A DNA stretch of 63,011 nucleotides, taken from Tissierellia bacterium (GTDB taxonomy: Bacteria; Bacillota; Clostridia; Tissierellales; Peptoniphilaceae). Below the pieces are notes generated by a model, which was not told the DNA's origin, did not search any database, and saw only the letters and a program-made list of their open reading frames with translations. The translations under genes and the position numbers were made by a program. The first letter of the stretch is position 1. The number at the start of each line of letters is the position of its first letter. Positions 27,714 through 37,150 of the stretch are shown in pieces. The stretch spans positions 1 to 63,011 of the forward strand of contig JAUNVW010000004.1 in assembly GCA_030540635.1 (NCBI GenBank), in the 5' to 3' direction.

Positions 27714-28374
27714 AGTAGCCCACTCCTTTTTTCGTTTGTATGAAATCTTTCAAATCAATTTCTTCGAGACGTTTCCGTAACCGAGCGATATTGACCGTTA
27801 ATGTATTATCATCGATATACAAATCCGATTGCCACAACTTTTCCATGAGCATTCCTCTCGAAATTACCGTTCCACTTTGTCGCATTAAGGTTTCTAATAT
27901 CTTAAATTCATTTTTACTAAGTTCCACTTCTTTGTCGCCTTGGCGAACCGTCATTTGGTCCAGAGAAAGATAGACTTCGTTCCACATTAAATAAGATTGA
28001 TCCATTGTATTTTCATAACTTCGACGTAATACGGCACGGATTTTCGCCAATAGTACATCAAGGGAAAATGGCTTGACGATGTAATCATCACCACCCATTT
28101 GCATTCCCATTAAAATATTTAAATCTTCTCCAGCAGCCGAAATGAATATAATCGGAACTTCGCTAATTTCTCGAATCTTATTACACCAGTGATAACCGTT
28201 GAAATAAGGCAGGGTAATATCCATTAAAACCAAATGGGGCTTTGACTTCGTAAATACTGTAAACACTGATTCGAAATCTTCTACAGAAACTACTTCATAT
28301 TCCCATTTTTTAAGATGTTTTTCCATTTGTTTTCTTATTACTTCATCATCTTCTACAATCAATATTTTATACAT
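27691..28374 (-). CDS. bceR: BceR-type OmpR-family response regulator
   Basis: A 227-aa regulator. The receiver domain (1-120) has acidic pocket residues ED/D at 8-10, phospho-acceptor D52 in LVLMDITLP, T/S at FISAAG and the conserved Lys in IVKPF. A winged-helix DNA-binding domain follows, with ELSKNEFKILETLM and TVNIARLRKRL. It should activate bceAB through the repeat at 26734-26747. A minus-strand TATAAT at 28395-28400 is a likely -10 element; the -35 is weak. Confidence 0.92.
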   Translation of the reverse strand: MYKILIVEDDEVIRKQMEKHLKKWEYEVVSVEDFESVFTVFTKSKPHLVLMDITLPYFNGYHWCNKIREISEVPIIFISAAGEDLNILMGMQMGGDDYIVKPFSLDVLLAKIRAVLRRSYENTMDQSYLMWNEVYLSLDQMTVRQGDKEVELSKNEFKILETLMRQSGTVISRGMLMEKLWQSDLYIDDNTLTVNIARLRKRLEEIDLKDFIQTKKGVGYYVPDEKA

Positions 28375-28520
28375 TTCTGCCTCCTATCCATTCTATTATA
28401 CACTGTCCGTCTTTTCCTTACGTCCTTTTATCTTCACCTTTCAATAATGTAATCTTCATTGATGGATAAGCCATAAGCCCCTGAAAAACAATGAATATTT
28501 ATTATCACAATGTATTTATA

Positions 28521-28539
28521 TGTAATGATTATCATTATC
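28521..28539 (+). promoter_or_regulatory. Fur box upstream of the haem operon
   Basis: TGTAATGATTATCATTATC matches the 19-base Fur consensus (read on its complementary strand) at 17 positions. It lies 54 bases upstream of the best promoter. A weaker Fur-like repeat (28588-28602) overlaps the -35 of that promoter. Together they imply iron-responsive repression of the operon. Confidence 0.8.
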
Positions 28540-28592
28540 TTCTATTTTTTATTAAAATCTTATCCAATGTTCCATGAATGGGCTTAATGATG

Positions 28593-28621
28593 TTGATTCT
28601 CAATATCTTCAATGGTATAAT
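28593..28621 (+). promoter_or_regulatory. Promoter of the haem uptake/degradation operon
   Basis: TTGATT (28593-28598) and TATAAT (28616-28621) with a 17-base spacer, about 34 bases before the first gene's start. A partial Fur-like palindrome (TGA...TCA, 28588-28602) covers the -35. Confidence 0.7.
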
Positions 28622-28654
28622 TTATTTTGCGATAAAATTTACAAGGAGGATACG

Positions 28655-29614
28655 ATGAAAAAATTTTTACAGAAATTAATGGCATCGATGATGATCTTTA
28701 TCCTTGTTCTTTCCTTTACCGGATGTGACAAGAATGAAGAAGATTCATCGGTAGAAGAATCAGAAGAGGTCGAAGAGACTGAACAAAATCAAGAGGATAC
28801 AAATACCGACGAGGATGATACAGATGAAGTTTCCCAGGACCAAAGAGTTGTTGCCGGTACCGTTGCTGTATCTTATATTCTAGATGCCTTAGATTATGAA
28901 AATGTAGTGGGTTTGCCAGAATCGACGTATTCCATGCCCGAACGCTATAATGAAGCGACAAATATAGGTACCCCGATGAAACCAGATGCTGAGATTGTGA
29001 AATCCCTTGAGCCCGATTTATTTATTTCTGTTTCTTCATTAGAAGAGTCTAATAAACCGGCGATGGACAATTTAGGTATCGAGTCATTATTCATCAACTT
29101 GTCCGATTACGATAATATTCTTCAATCCGTAAAAGAAATTGCTGAGGTGTTAAATCTCCCGTCAGAAGGTGATAAAGTTGTTGCCTCAATCGAGGAGGAA
29201 GCAAATGACGCTATTGCCAAGGCTGAAGGTTTAGAGTCCCCAAAGGTTTTATTTATCTTTGGTACACCAAAGTCTGTTATGGTCGGCAATGAGGATTCCT
29301 ATGTGGGATCGTTAATGAAGATGCTTCAGATCAATAATATTGCAGCCGATGCCCCTGAAGAATATACGCCCCTTTCTTTGGAGAATATTGTTGAAGAAAA
29401 TCCAGATATTGTTTTGGTCATGAATCATGTTAATCCAGAAGAATCGAAAAAAATGATGCAGGCAGAGTTTGATCGAAATCCTGCTTGGTCAAATATGAAG
29501 GCTTATCAAAACGATAAGATTATCTATTTAGATAACGATATTTATTCAGTTACTGGAAATATCCGTGTTGGCGAAGCATTAGAAAAATTGGTCGAAATGG
29601 TCTATGAAAAGTAA
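28655..29614 (+). CDS. IsdE-like haem-binding ABC lipoprotein
   Basis: A 319-aa substrate-binding lipoprotein. A signal peptide with basic start (MKKFLQK) ends in a lipobox-like SFTGC with Cys24, followed by a 40-residue Glu/Asp-rich linker and a type-III periplasmic-binding fold. The segments VAGTVAVSYILDAL, GTPMKPDAEIVKSLEPD and PDIVLVMNHVNPEE closely resemble staphylococcal IsdE. They keep a Met (M108) and a His (H258) at places corresponding to IsdE's known haem ligands. A haem ligand is therefore more likely than a siderophore. The start is fixed by AAGGAGGATACG. Fur-regulated first gene of a five-gene operon, overlapping the permease by 11 bases. Confidence 0.85.
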   Translation: MKKFLQKLMASMMIFILVLSFTGCDKNEEDSSVEESEEVEETEQNQEDTNTDEDDTDEVSQDQRVVAGTVAVSYILDALDYENVVGLPESTYSMPERYNEATNIGTPMKPDAEIVKSLEPDLFISVSSLEESNKPAMDNLGIESLFINLSDYDNILQSVKEIAEVLNLPSEGDKVVASIEEEANDAIAKAEGLESPKVLFIFGTPKSVMVGNEDSYVGSLMKMLQINNIAADAPEEYTPLSLENIVEENPDIVLVMNHVNPEESKKMMQAEFDRNPAWSNMKAYQNDKIIYLDNDIYSVTGNIRVGEALEKLVEMVYEK

Positions 29615-30590
29615 GCGACTAAGCATTGTATTTATAGGAAGCACTATAGTTTTTATTCTAGCTATAGTGCTTGCTATTGCCCTTGGAAGTGTGAGAGTTG
29701 AAATTTCAAAAGTTGTCCAATCCCTATTTGATCCATCGGTACTTACTGATACCCAATACGAAATCGTAAAAAATATTCGATTGCCCCGTATTGTTCTCGC
29801 CATCTTTGTGGGTGCATCTTTAGCGACATCCGGTGCTCTTCTTCAGGCGGTTATGCAAAATCCATTGGCGGATCCAGGGATTATCGGAGTTTCTGCCGGT
29901 GCATCCCTTGCAATTATGCTAATTCTTCTTGTCTTTCCGATTTATGCTCCCATATTACCTTTTATTGCATTTATCGGTGGAATTTTAGCGACGATCTTTA
30001 TTTATCTTTTATCCTGGAAAGATGGGATCAATGCCTTAAGTTTATTATTGGCCGGTATTGCCGTTAACGCCATGCTCGGAGGCGCTACCAGTTTAATTTC
30101 CGTTTTAAATAGCGAAAAAGTCCAAAGTGTTATTTTATGGATCAATGGAACATTGGCTGGTAGGACTTGGTCGGATATTAAAATTGTCGTTCCCTATACC
30201 ACCATCGGTCTTATTCTATCTTTGTTTTGTATTCGTAGTGCAAATGTTCTCCTTTTAGGTGATGATAAAGCATCGAATTTAGGTGTTGACATTCACCGCA
30301 CTCGAATCGCTTTAAGTATGACAGCTGCTTTTTTAGCGGGTATATCAACGGCAGCCGTGGGCGTCATCGGCTTTATCGGCTTGGTTGTGCCCCATATTTC
30401 AAGAATGCTGGTGGGTTCGGACTATAAAGTATTATTGCCATTTTGCATCATTAATGGTGCTAGTTTTTTACTGTTTACCGATACCATTGCCCGTATTATC
30501 GCTGCCCCCATTGAATTACCTGTGGGTACGATTATGGCCATTATCGGCGGTCCATTTTTCTTGTATTTATTGAGGAAAAGAAAGGCGTGA
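29604..30590 (+). CDS. FecCD-family haem/iron ABC permease (IsdF-like)
   Basis: A 328-aa permease with about nine to ten helices, of the BtuC/FecCD family. Typical stretches: RLPRIVLAIFVGASLATSGALLQAVMQNPLADPGIIGVSAG at 52-92, the coupling region GVDIHRTRIALS near 225, and GVIGFIGLVVPHISRMLVGSDY near 252. It begins inside the lipoprotein gene and overlaps the ATPase region, so the proteins are co-translated. It would form the homodimeric channel of the importer. Confidence 0.92.
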   Translation: MKSKRLSIVFIGSTIVFILAIVLAIALGSVRVEISKVVQSLFDPSVLTDTQYEIVKNIRLPRIVLAIFVGASLATSGALLQAVMQNPLADPGIIGVSAGASLAIMLILLVFPIYAPILPFIAFIGGILATIFIYLLSWKDGINALSLLLAGIAVNAMLGGATSLISVLNSEKVQSVILWINGTLAGRTWSDIKIVVPYTTIGLILSLFCIRSANVLLLGDDKASNLGVDIHRTRIALSMTAAFLAGISTAAVGVIGFIGLVVPHISRMLVGSDYKVLLPFCIINGASFLLFTDTIARIIAAPIELPVGTIMAIIGGPFFLYLLRKRKA

Positions 30591-30595
30591 TATCT

Positions 30596-31375
30596 ATGGA
30601 AGCCATTCAAATTGATCGTTTATGTCTTAGTTATGATCAACGAAGAATCATTGATGAATTAAATTGCTGTATTAAAAAGAATGTAATCACTACGATTATT
30701 GGGCCCAATGGTGCAGGAAAATCAACATTATTAAAATCCATTGCCCGCCTATTAAAGAAAGAGAAGGGGGATATCTATTTAATGGAAGAAGATATTTCCC
30801 TGATAAGCCAAAAAGAATTGGCGAAACAAGTTGCCGTCTTATTGCAACAAAATACATGTCCCCATGATATTACTGTGGAGAAATTAATTTATATGGGTCG
30901 TCTTCCCCATAAAAAATGGTATGAAATAAGGAATCCAGACGATGATCGCATTGTGGAAGAATCCATGGAGCAAACGGGAATAACCCATATGCGGGAAAAA
31001 AGAATTTGTGAGTTGTCCGGTGGTGAACGTCAACGGGTTTGGCTCGCCATGGCCATTTGTCAAAAGACAGATGTTCTATTACTCGATGAACCGACCACAT
31101 ATTTGGATATCTCCTTTCAAATGGATATTTTAGAATTGATTCGCGATATTAATCGGAAAACAGGAATCACAATTATTATGGTGCTCCACGATTTGAATCA
31201 TGCGTTTCAATACAGCGATGAAATCCTCGTTATTAAAGATGGGAAAATTGTTGAAAGTGGAGATCCTCTCCATATTGCTAATAAGGATCTTTTAAGGAGA
31301 GTATACAATATTAATGCGGATGTGATTCAAGTCGATGAACGTCCTTATATTATTGCAAAAAATAAATGGAGGTAA
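30596..31375 (+). CDS. ABC ATPase of the haem importer
   Basis: A 259-aa FepC/HmuV-type ATPase. Walker A GPNGAGKST near residue 36, Q-loop LLQQNTCP, signature LSGGERQRVWLAMA near 138, Walker B VLLLDEPTTYLD and switch VLHD are present. The frame also allows a GTG start nine bases earlier that overlaps the permease stop; ATG 30596 is preferred for spacing but not certain. The ribosome site of the next gene (GGAGGT) lies in its last codons. Confidence 0.92.
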   Translation: MEAIQIDRLCLSYDQRRIIDELNCCIKKNVITTIIGPNGAGKSTLLKSIARLLKKEKGDIYLMEEDISLISQKELAKQVAVLLQQNTCPHDITVEKLIYMGRLPHKKWYEIRNPDDDRIVEESMEQTGITHMREKRICELSGGERQRVWLAMAICQKTDVLLLDEPTTYLDISFQMDILELIRDINRKTGITIIMVLHDLNHAFQYSDEILVIKDGKIVESGDPLHIANKDLLRRVYNINADVIQVDERPYIIAKNKWR

Positions 31376-31376
31376 A

Positions 31377-31877
31377 ATGAAAACTTTAATTTCGTATAGT
31401 TCAAAAACAGGAAATACAAAAAAAGTGGCCGAAGCCATTCATGAAAAATTACAAGGGGATCTTTTTGATATCGTCCATGGAAATGATGTCGATTTAAAAG
31501 ATTACGATAAGGTTATTTTTGGGTTTTGGGTCGACAAAGGTGGACCGGATGCTAAGGCGAAAGTATTTATGGAACAAATTGCAAATAAAAAAGTCGGTGT
31601 CTTCTTCACCTTAGGCGCTTACCCCGATTCCGATCATGCCAAAGATGTAATGGAAAAAACGATTGATCAATTGGAAAAACAGGGAAATACCGTTATGGCC
31701 CATTTTTGCTGCATGGGTAAAATCGACCCTAAATTAACGGCGATGTTCGAAAAATTAGGCGATGACTCCCCCCATCGAATGACCGATGAACGTAGAAAGC
31801 GTCATGAAGAAGCCGCCAAACATCCCAATGATGAAGATTTAATAAAAGCACAGGATGCTTTCCGATGCATGATATGA
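31377..31877 (+). CDS. Flavodoxin, probable electron donor for haem ring opening
   Basis: A 166-aa FMN protein. The phosphate loop SSKTGNTKK (residues 7-15) and the GFWVDKGGPDAKAK segment near 47 are typical of flavodoxin-like proteins. It begins one base after the ATPase stop; GGAGGT at the end of the ATPase gene provides the ribosome site. Flavodoxins of this kind sit beside the haem-opening radical SAM enzyme in Fusobacterium (HmuF with HmuW). Here it likewise precedes the radical SAM gene with an overlap. Role in reducing the iron-sulfur cluster is inferred. Confidence 0.8.
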   Translation: MKTLISYSSKTGNTKKVAEAIHEKLQGDLFDIVHGNDVDLKDYDKVIFGFWVDKGGPDAKAKVFMEQIANKKVGVFFTLGAYPDSDHAKDVMEKTIDQLEKQGNTVMAHFCCMGKIDPKLTAMFEKLGDDSPHRMTDERRKRHEEAAKHPNDEDLIKAQDAFRCMI

Positions 31878-33091
31878 TCTACGAATCAAGAATAAAAACC
31901 CATCATATGGGGAAAAAACTCCGTTCCTTTGTGGAACGTCCAGCCTTATTAAAGGATGTTTTAGATTCCCCAGGTGATCGCCACCAAGTGATCTACATTC
32001 ATATTCCTTATTGTTCCAATATTTGTTCTTTTTGTAATATGAATCGTAGTTTGAATCGACCGAAATCCTATTATATCGATTTAGTAATCAAACAGCTTAA
32101 GTACTATTATCAGACAAAGAGATTTCGAGAATCGACTTTCTCGTCAATTTATTTTGGTGGCGGTACACCCTCGGTATTAAGTCCTGAAGATTTGGAAAAA
32201 ATACTCAATGCATTACACAAATACACGAATTTAGAAGAAGATGTAGAAATTACCATGGAATCAAGTTTAACCGATTTGGATTTTGATAAATTTAAAACGG
32301 TAACTTCTGCCGGTGTTAATCGTCTTTCCATTGGTATACAGACATTTTCTGACCGTGGACGACAATTACTCAATCGCCGGGGGGACGGTAAATTTGCCTA
32401 TGAAAGATTGGATCGGATGCGAAATCACGGCTTTGAAAATCTTAATATCGATTTGATCTATAATTATCTCGGCGAAACTGAAGAGGAATTAAAGCAAGAT
32501 TTAAAAACAATAGAAAAGTTAGATCTTGCCGGTTTCTCCATGTATTCTTTAATTATCATGGAGGAGTCGAAATTGGGACGAAAATATCAAGAATTCGAAT
32601 TAAACGACTCCATAAAAAGAGATAAGAAGTTTTTCGATTTCGTCATTAATCATACACCCAGTTATGAATATTTAGAAATCACAAAAAAAGTTCGTCCTAA
32701 TCGAGATGATTATCAATATATCCGTCGTCGAATTGCAGGTAAAGACACCTTTCCCCTAGGTGCCGGTGCCGGTGGCGGAATTGGTAATTTGGCATTAATG
32801 AATCCGATTAAAATCGACGATTACGAAAAAACCGTCAATAATCCAGAGTCCATTCAAGGCATGTATTTTAAAGATGAGTATTTTAAGTATAAAAAGGCCA
32901 TTGATACTTTGCAATTACTCTATTATGATCCGAGTATTTTAAAGGACTCGAGGATTGATCATCGCTTGAATGAATTGGAAGAAAATGGATATTGTTTTTA
33001 CAAAAATGGTAAATATCATTTAACCGATCTTGGCATTTTTTGGGGCAATAATATTATCGATGATTTATGGAATATTGTAATAAAGAATTAA
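31865..33091 (+). CDS. HemW-like radical SAM protein, probable anaerobic haem-degrading enzyme (ChuW/HutW/HmuW type)
   Basis: A 408-aa radical SAM protein of the HemW/HemN superfamily. The cluster motif CSNICSFC gives C50, C54 and C57 in the required CX3CX2C spacing. YFGGGTPSVL near 98 and RLSIGIQTF near 156 are family SAM-binding segments. The hemW-specific C-terminal sequence is absent; instead there is GAGAGGGIGN near 300. A genuine hemW lies next door, so this paralogue has another role. With haem-type importer, flavodoxin and Fur box it fits ChuW/HutW/HmuW, which methylate and open haem without oxygen, releasing iron and anaerobilin-like tetrapyrroles. Two Met starts are possible (31865, 31874). 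Confidence 0.8.
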   Translation: MHDMIYESRIKTHHMGKKLRSFVERPALLKDVLDSPGDRHQVIYIHIPYCSNICSFCNMNRSLNRPKSYYIDLVIKQLKYYYQTKRFRESTFSSIYFGGGTPSVLSPEDLEKILNALHKYTNLEEDVEITMESSLTDLDFDKFKTVTSAGVNRLSIGIQTFSDRGRQLLNRRGDGKFAYERLDRMRNHGFENLNIDLIYNYLGETEEELKQDLKTIEKLDLAGFSMYSLIIMEESKLGRKYQEFELNDSIKRDKKFFDFVINHTPSYEYLEITKKVRPNRDDYQYIRRRIAGKDTFPLGAGAGGGIGNLALMNPIKIDDYEKTVNNPESIQGMYFKDEYFKYKKAIDTLQLLYYDPSILKDSRIDHRLNELEENGYCFYKNGKYHLTDLGIFWGNNIIDDLWNIVIKN

Positions 33092-33119
33092 AAAAAGAGT
33101 CGTATCGACTCTTTTTTTT
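33091..33119. terminator. Bidirectional terminator between haem operon and hemW
   Basis: AAAAAAGAGTCG pairs with CGACTCTTTTTTTT around a short loop, with A and T runs on both sides. It ends both the plus-strand haem operon and the minus-strand lepB-lepA-hemW unit. Confidence 0.9.
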
Positions 33120-34239
33120 AATTGAATTTTGTAAAAATATAATTAGATATTTCAAAACCTTTTTTTGTAAATTTCAAATAATCATGATCTAAAACTAAAT
33201 GTTTTGAAGATATAAAATCTTCAATAACCTTTTTGTTTTCATCGAAAAAGTCTCGATGAAATTTACTCTTGTATTTTTCTAGGGATAGGCCTTCTGTCAA
33301 TCGCATATTCATCAGGATATATTCAAAGGCCATTTCCTCTAGACTGAGTTTTTCTTTTCGCCTTTGGGGAAATTCTCCCTGAATGATTTTCTCCACATAG
33401 TTTTTATACCGAACTTCGTTTTGCCATCGATCGGGATACAAACTCCCACTAGCTCCAATGCCAAATCCATAATAATCTTCATAATGCCAATATTTCAAAT
33501 TATGTATGGATTCTTTTCCTTTTTTTGCAAAGTTTGATATTTCATATTGTTCATAACCTAATTGGGACAATCCCCTTTGTATATCCTCGTACATTTCGAT
33601 TTGGACATCTTCTTTTGGAAAAACTAAACCTTTCTCTTTTTGACGATATAGTTTTGTCGATTTTTCCACGATCAAATTATACCAGGAGATATGATCCGGT
33701 TGAAGGCGATCGATCCAATACAAATCCCTTTGAAGATCCTCTCTTGTTTGTCCGGGATATCCAAAGATAAGATCGAAAGAACAATTGGTCACCCCTTCTC
33801 CCCGTAATTTTTCCACAGCGTCAATGGCTTGCCTCTGATTATGATTACGCCCCATTGCTTGTAGTATTTTTGGTTGAAAGGATTGAACACCAAGGGAGAT
33901 TCGTTGGATCCCCGATTGCAATAACGATGATATCTTTTTCTTCTTTACATCTTCAGGATTAAACTCCATGGTGGTCTCTAAACTTTTGACCTTAAAGCTC
34001 TTTTTTAGGATATCCATAATCCCTTGAATTTGTTGTTCAGAAAGTATCGACGGAGTACCTCCGCCGATATAAATACTATCGATGATATCCTCACAGGCAT
34101 ACATTTTAATTTCCTGTTTTAGATAGTAAAGATATTCTTCCTGTTTATTTACGTTCCTAGGAAAACTTGTAAAATCACAATAATTACACTTATGATGACA
34201 AAAAGGGATGTGAATATAGACCCCTTTAGTCCTCGTCAT
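33118..34239 (-). CDS. hemW: HemW, radical SAM haem chaperone
   Basis: A 373-aa radical SAM family protein (long misnamed coproporphyrinogen oxidase). [18 protein letters not shown] near the start carries the CX3CX2C cluster motif, followed by [36 protein letters not shown], and the late GASGSLYP and [14 protein letters not shown] segments seen in HemW. It binds haem and inserts it into target enzymes. The frame is open far upstream in antisense-like sequence, but the ATG at 34239, 14 bases inside lepA, gives the family N-terminus. Downstream of lepA as in many Firmicutes. Confidence 0.93.
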   Translation of the reverse strand: MTRTKGVYIHIPFCHHKCNYCDFTSFPRNVNKQEEYLYYLKQEIKMYACEDIIDSIYIGGGTPSILSEQQIQGIMDILKKSFKVKSLETTMEFNPEDVKKKKISSLLQSGIQRISLGVQSFQPKILQAMGRNHNQRQAIDAVEKLRGEGVTNCSFDLIFGYPGQTREDLQRDLYWIDRLQPDHISWYNLIVEKSTKLYRQKEKGLVFPKEDVQIEMYEDIQRGLSQLGYEQYEISNFAKKGKESIHNLKYWHYEDYYGFGIGASGSLYPDRWQNEVRYKNYVEKIIQGEFPQRRKEKLSLEEMAFEYILMNMRLTEGLSLEKYKSKFHRDFFDENKKVIEDFISSKHLVLDHDYLKFTKKGFEISNYIFTKFN

Positions 34240-36037
34240 ATTTAAGCACCGCCAAGAAGGCTTCTTGTGGCACATCGACACTACCAATGGAACGCATACG
34301 TCGTTTCCCTTCTTTTTGTTTTTCAAGAAGTTTTCTTTTCCTTGAAATATCTCCACCATAACATTTTGCCAATACATCTTTACGAAGGGCACGGATGGTT
34401 TCCCGGGCGATAATTTTATTGCCAATGGCAGCTTGTAATGGTATGGCAAATTGATGGCGTGGGATTTCATCCTTTAGTTTTGAAACAATGGAACGTCCCC
34501 GTTCATAGGCCTTTGATTCATGGACAATGAGGGACAGGGCATCGACAGGCTCTTCGTGAATTAGAATATCTAGTTTTACTAAATCCGATTCTTCATAGCC
34601 AATTAATTCGTAATCCAGGGATGCATAACCCCTCGTCCTTGATTTTAAAGCATCGAAAAAGTCGTATATCACTTCATTAAGGGGAAGAATATATTTAATC
34701 TCTACCCTTTTTTCATCGAGATAGGTCATGGATTTGTATACCCCTCGTTTGGATTGACATAATTCCATAATATCGCCGACATAGGTATCGGGACTCATAA
34801 TATGGGCTTCCACCATGGGTTCTTCAATTTTTTCAATCTCCGTTGGATCGGGCATCGATGTGGGGTTTTGAATTTCTTCCATTGCACCATCATCTTTATA
34901 AACTTTATAAATAACCGATGGTGCCGTCGTAATAATATCCAAATCAAATTCCCGTTCTAGGCGTTCTTGAATAATTTCCATGTGTAATAGACCTAAAAAT
35001 CCACAACGAAATCCAAAGCCTAAAGCGACTGAGGATTCTGGTTCATAGACTAAGGCAGCATCATTGACTTGTAATTTATCCAAGGCTTCTCGAATGGTGT
35101 TAAAATCTTCCCCTTCTGCTGGATAAATCCCACAATATACCATGGGCACTACTTTTTGATATCCCGGTAAAGGTTGATCCGTGGGATTATCATCATCGGT
35201 AATGGTGTCGCCTACCCGGGCATCCTGAACATTTTTTATGCTCGCCACAACATAGCCAACATCTCCCGCCCTTAATTCTTTGACTTCCACATTTTTATTG
35301 GTCATATAGCCGACTTCCGTCACTTCAAAGGTTTTACCAGTATTCATCATGCGTATATTCATTTCTGGCTTTATCACGCCATCTACGACTCGTATATAAC
35401 TTACAACCCCTTTATAGGAGTCATAATATGAATCAAAGATCAAAGCCTTCAATGGTGCTTTTTCATCGCCCTCAGGTGCTGGCACCTTTTTAACAATATC
35501 TTCTAAGACTTTTTCAATACCGATACCTTCTTTCGCCGAAATTAAAGGGACATCATCGGCTTCCAATCCAATAATATCTTCAATTTCCCGTTTCGCATTA
35601 TCGGGATCGGCAGAAGGTAAATCTATTTTATTAATCACCGGTAAAATTTCTAAATCTTGATCGACGGCTAAATACACATTGGCCAAAGTTTGAGCTTCTA
35701 CTCCTTGAGTTGCATCCACAATAAGAACGGCTCCTTCACAAGCCGCCAAAGATCGTGAAACTTCATAATTAAAGTCAACATGACCAGGTGTATCGATAAG
35801 ATTTAGCATATACCGTTCCCCATCATCGGCCTCGTAAAATAATTTAACGGCTTTTAATTTAATGGTAATTCCCCGTTCTCGTTCTAAATCCATGCTGTCG
35901 AGAACTTGTTTTTCCATTTTCCGTTCCGATAACATTCCCGTACTTTCAATAAGTCGATCCGCAAGGGTTGATTTTCCATGGTCAATATGGGCTATGATTG
36001 AAAAGTTTCTTATATTCTCTTTTGGTATTTTCTTCAT
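34226..36037 (-). CDS. lepA: Elongation factor 4 (LepA)
   Basis: A 603-aa translational GTPase with full domain order. G1 is AHIDHGKST near 15, switch region RERGIT near 53, G3 DTPGHVDF near 81, G4 NKID near 135, and the unique C-terminal domain ends with [25 protein letters not shown]. LepA acts on ribosomes stalled or paused under stress. It sits between lepB and hemW; its last 14 bases overlap the hemW start. Confidence 0.97.
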   Translation of the reverse strand: MKKIPKENIRNFSIIAHIDHGKSTLADRLIESTGMLSERKMEKQVLDSMDLERERGITIKLKAVKLFYEADDGERYMLNLIDTPGHVDFNYEVSRSLAACEGAVLIVDATQGVEAQTLANVYLAVDQDLEILPVINKIDLPSADPDNAKREIEDIIGLEADDVPLISAKEGIGIEKVLEDIVKKVPAPEGDEKAPLKALIFDSYYDSYKGVVSYIRVVDGVIKPEMNIRMMNTGKTFEVTEVGYMTNKNVEVKELRAGDVGYVVASIKNVQDARVGDTITDDDNPTDQPLPGYQKVVPMVYCGIYPAEGEDFNTIREALDKLQVNDAALVYEPESSVALGFGFRCGFLGLLHMEIIQERLEREFDLDIITTAPSVIYKVYKDDGAMEEIQNPTSMPDPTEIEKIEEPMVEAHIMSPDTYVGDIMELCQSKRGVYKSMTYLDEKRVEIKYILPLNEVIYDFFDALKSRTRGYASLDYELIGYEESDLVKLDILIHEEPVDALSLIVHESKAYERGRSIVSKLKDEIPRHQFAIPLQAAIGNKIIARETIRALRKDVLAKCYGGDISRKRKLLEKQKEGKRRMRSIGSVDVPQEAFLAVLKYDED

Positions 36038-36047
36038 TCTATCACCT

Positions 36048-36578
36048 TTATAGTCTACCTATTCTCGATAATGGCATAAATCTAAAAAAAGCTATTCCAA
36101 CGATGGAATCCATATCTATAGTATCAAAAGATCTTGAATCATGGGAACCACCCGGCATACGATTATCTCCCATTACGAAGACTTGCCCCTCTTCAACGAC
36201 CCATCGATTTTGATCCTTTGTCAGTAATGTAATTTGTGAACTGGTATAATTTTCATGTATTTTTTGACCATTGACATAAACTTCATTGTCTAAGATTTCC
36301 ACAGTATCTCCAGGAAGGCCAATAATTCTTTTTATATAATCACCATCTCGATCTGGTGCGTGGAATTCCACAATATCCCCATGCTGATAACGATTAATAT
36401 GGGCTGATATTTTATTTACTAATAAACGATCTCGATCTTCTAAGGTTGGATTCATACTACTGCCGTCGATAATTGTCGACGATAAAATAAAACTGTGTAT
36501 AACAAAAGCTATAATAAGTGCAGTGGCGATTAAGCTGATCCAATCCATCAATACCGAGTTTTCCTGCTCCTTTTTCAT
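36048..36578 (-). CDS. lepB: Signal peptidase I
   Basis: A 176-aa membrane serine protease that cleaves signal peptides on the outer face. One N-terminal anchor helix (about 10-32) precedes the catalytic Ser in DGSSMNPTL (about residue 40) and the catalytic Lys in [13 protein letters not shown] (about 82), with the later [13 protein letters not shown] box. Length is typical of Gram-positive SipS-type enzymes. A minus-strand TATAAT (36608-36613) is a likely promoter element. Confidence 0.95.
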   Translation of the reverse strand: MKKEQENSVLMDWISLIATALIIAFVIHSFILSSTIIDGSSMNPTLEDRDRLLVNKISAHINRYQHGDIVEFHAPDRDGDYIKRIIGLPGDTVEILDNEVYVNGQKIHENYTSSQITLLTKDQNRWVVEEGQVFVMGDNRMPGGSHDSRSFDTIDMDSIVGIAFFRFMPLSRIGRL

Positions 36579-36613
36579 GATCGATCCTCCATTTCACATA
36601 TGGCTATATTATA

Positions 36614-37079
36614 TCATAAGACGGGTAAAATAATAAATTACAGTTTTGTTACCCTTTTGAGCTCACCATTTGGGCAAATTTATTCGAGATATAAGATTAA
36701 TCTATCCAATCTCCATACCTATTTTATCGCGAAGTGAGCTGATCATAATCCTTTTTCAACTTTTTTTAAAATATTATCGGAGGATTGGAAGTGCTTAAGT
36801 ACAATTACAAAATTCATCAAAAATTATTTCTGATTTAAAAAATAAGGATCCTTGGATCTTAAAGAAGGATTTGAAATTTTATTATCCGGTTTATCCCTTC
36901 GTAATATATCTACTGCTTTAATCTTCTATTAATAATTTTGGATACGATACCAATACTTTTGATTATGGGTAAATTCCCGGCTGTATTGAATTGTCTGTAA
37001 TTATATCAAAAGCCAGATAGGAGTAGTTTTTGACCACAAGATTTTCTGCCCCTTCCCCTAGGATATAATCCCTTAGGAC
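36614..37079. other. 466-base stretch without a supported gene
   Basis: Between the lepB and rpsT promoters. The only translatable-looking item is a 15-codon plus-strand frame (about 36793-36840) beginning with GTG after CGGAGG and reading MLKYNYKIHQKLFLI. I see no strong hairpins, repeats or known RNA signatures. Confidence 0.4.
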
Positions 37080-37108
37080 TTGATTTTTCAAAATAACTGG
37101 TGTATAAT
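37080..37108 (+). promoter_or_regulatory. Promoter of rpsT
   Basis: TTGATT (37080-37085) and TATAAT (37103-37108) with a 17-base spacer, about 40 bases before the rpsT ribosome site. Confidence 0.8.
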
Positions 37109-37150
37109 ACTACTGTTATGAGAATGAAAATTTACACGGAGGTGAATCCA

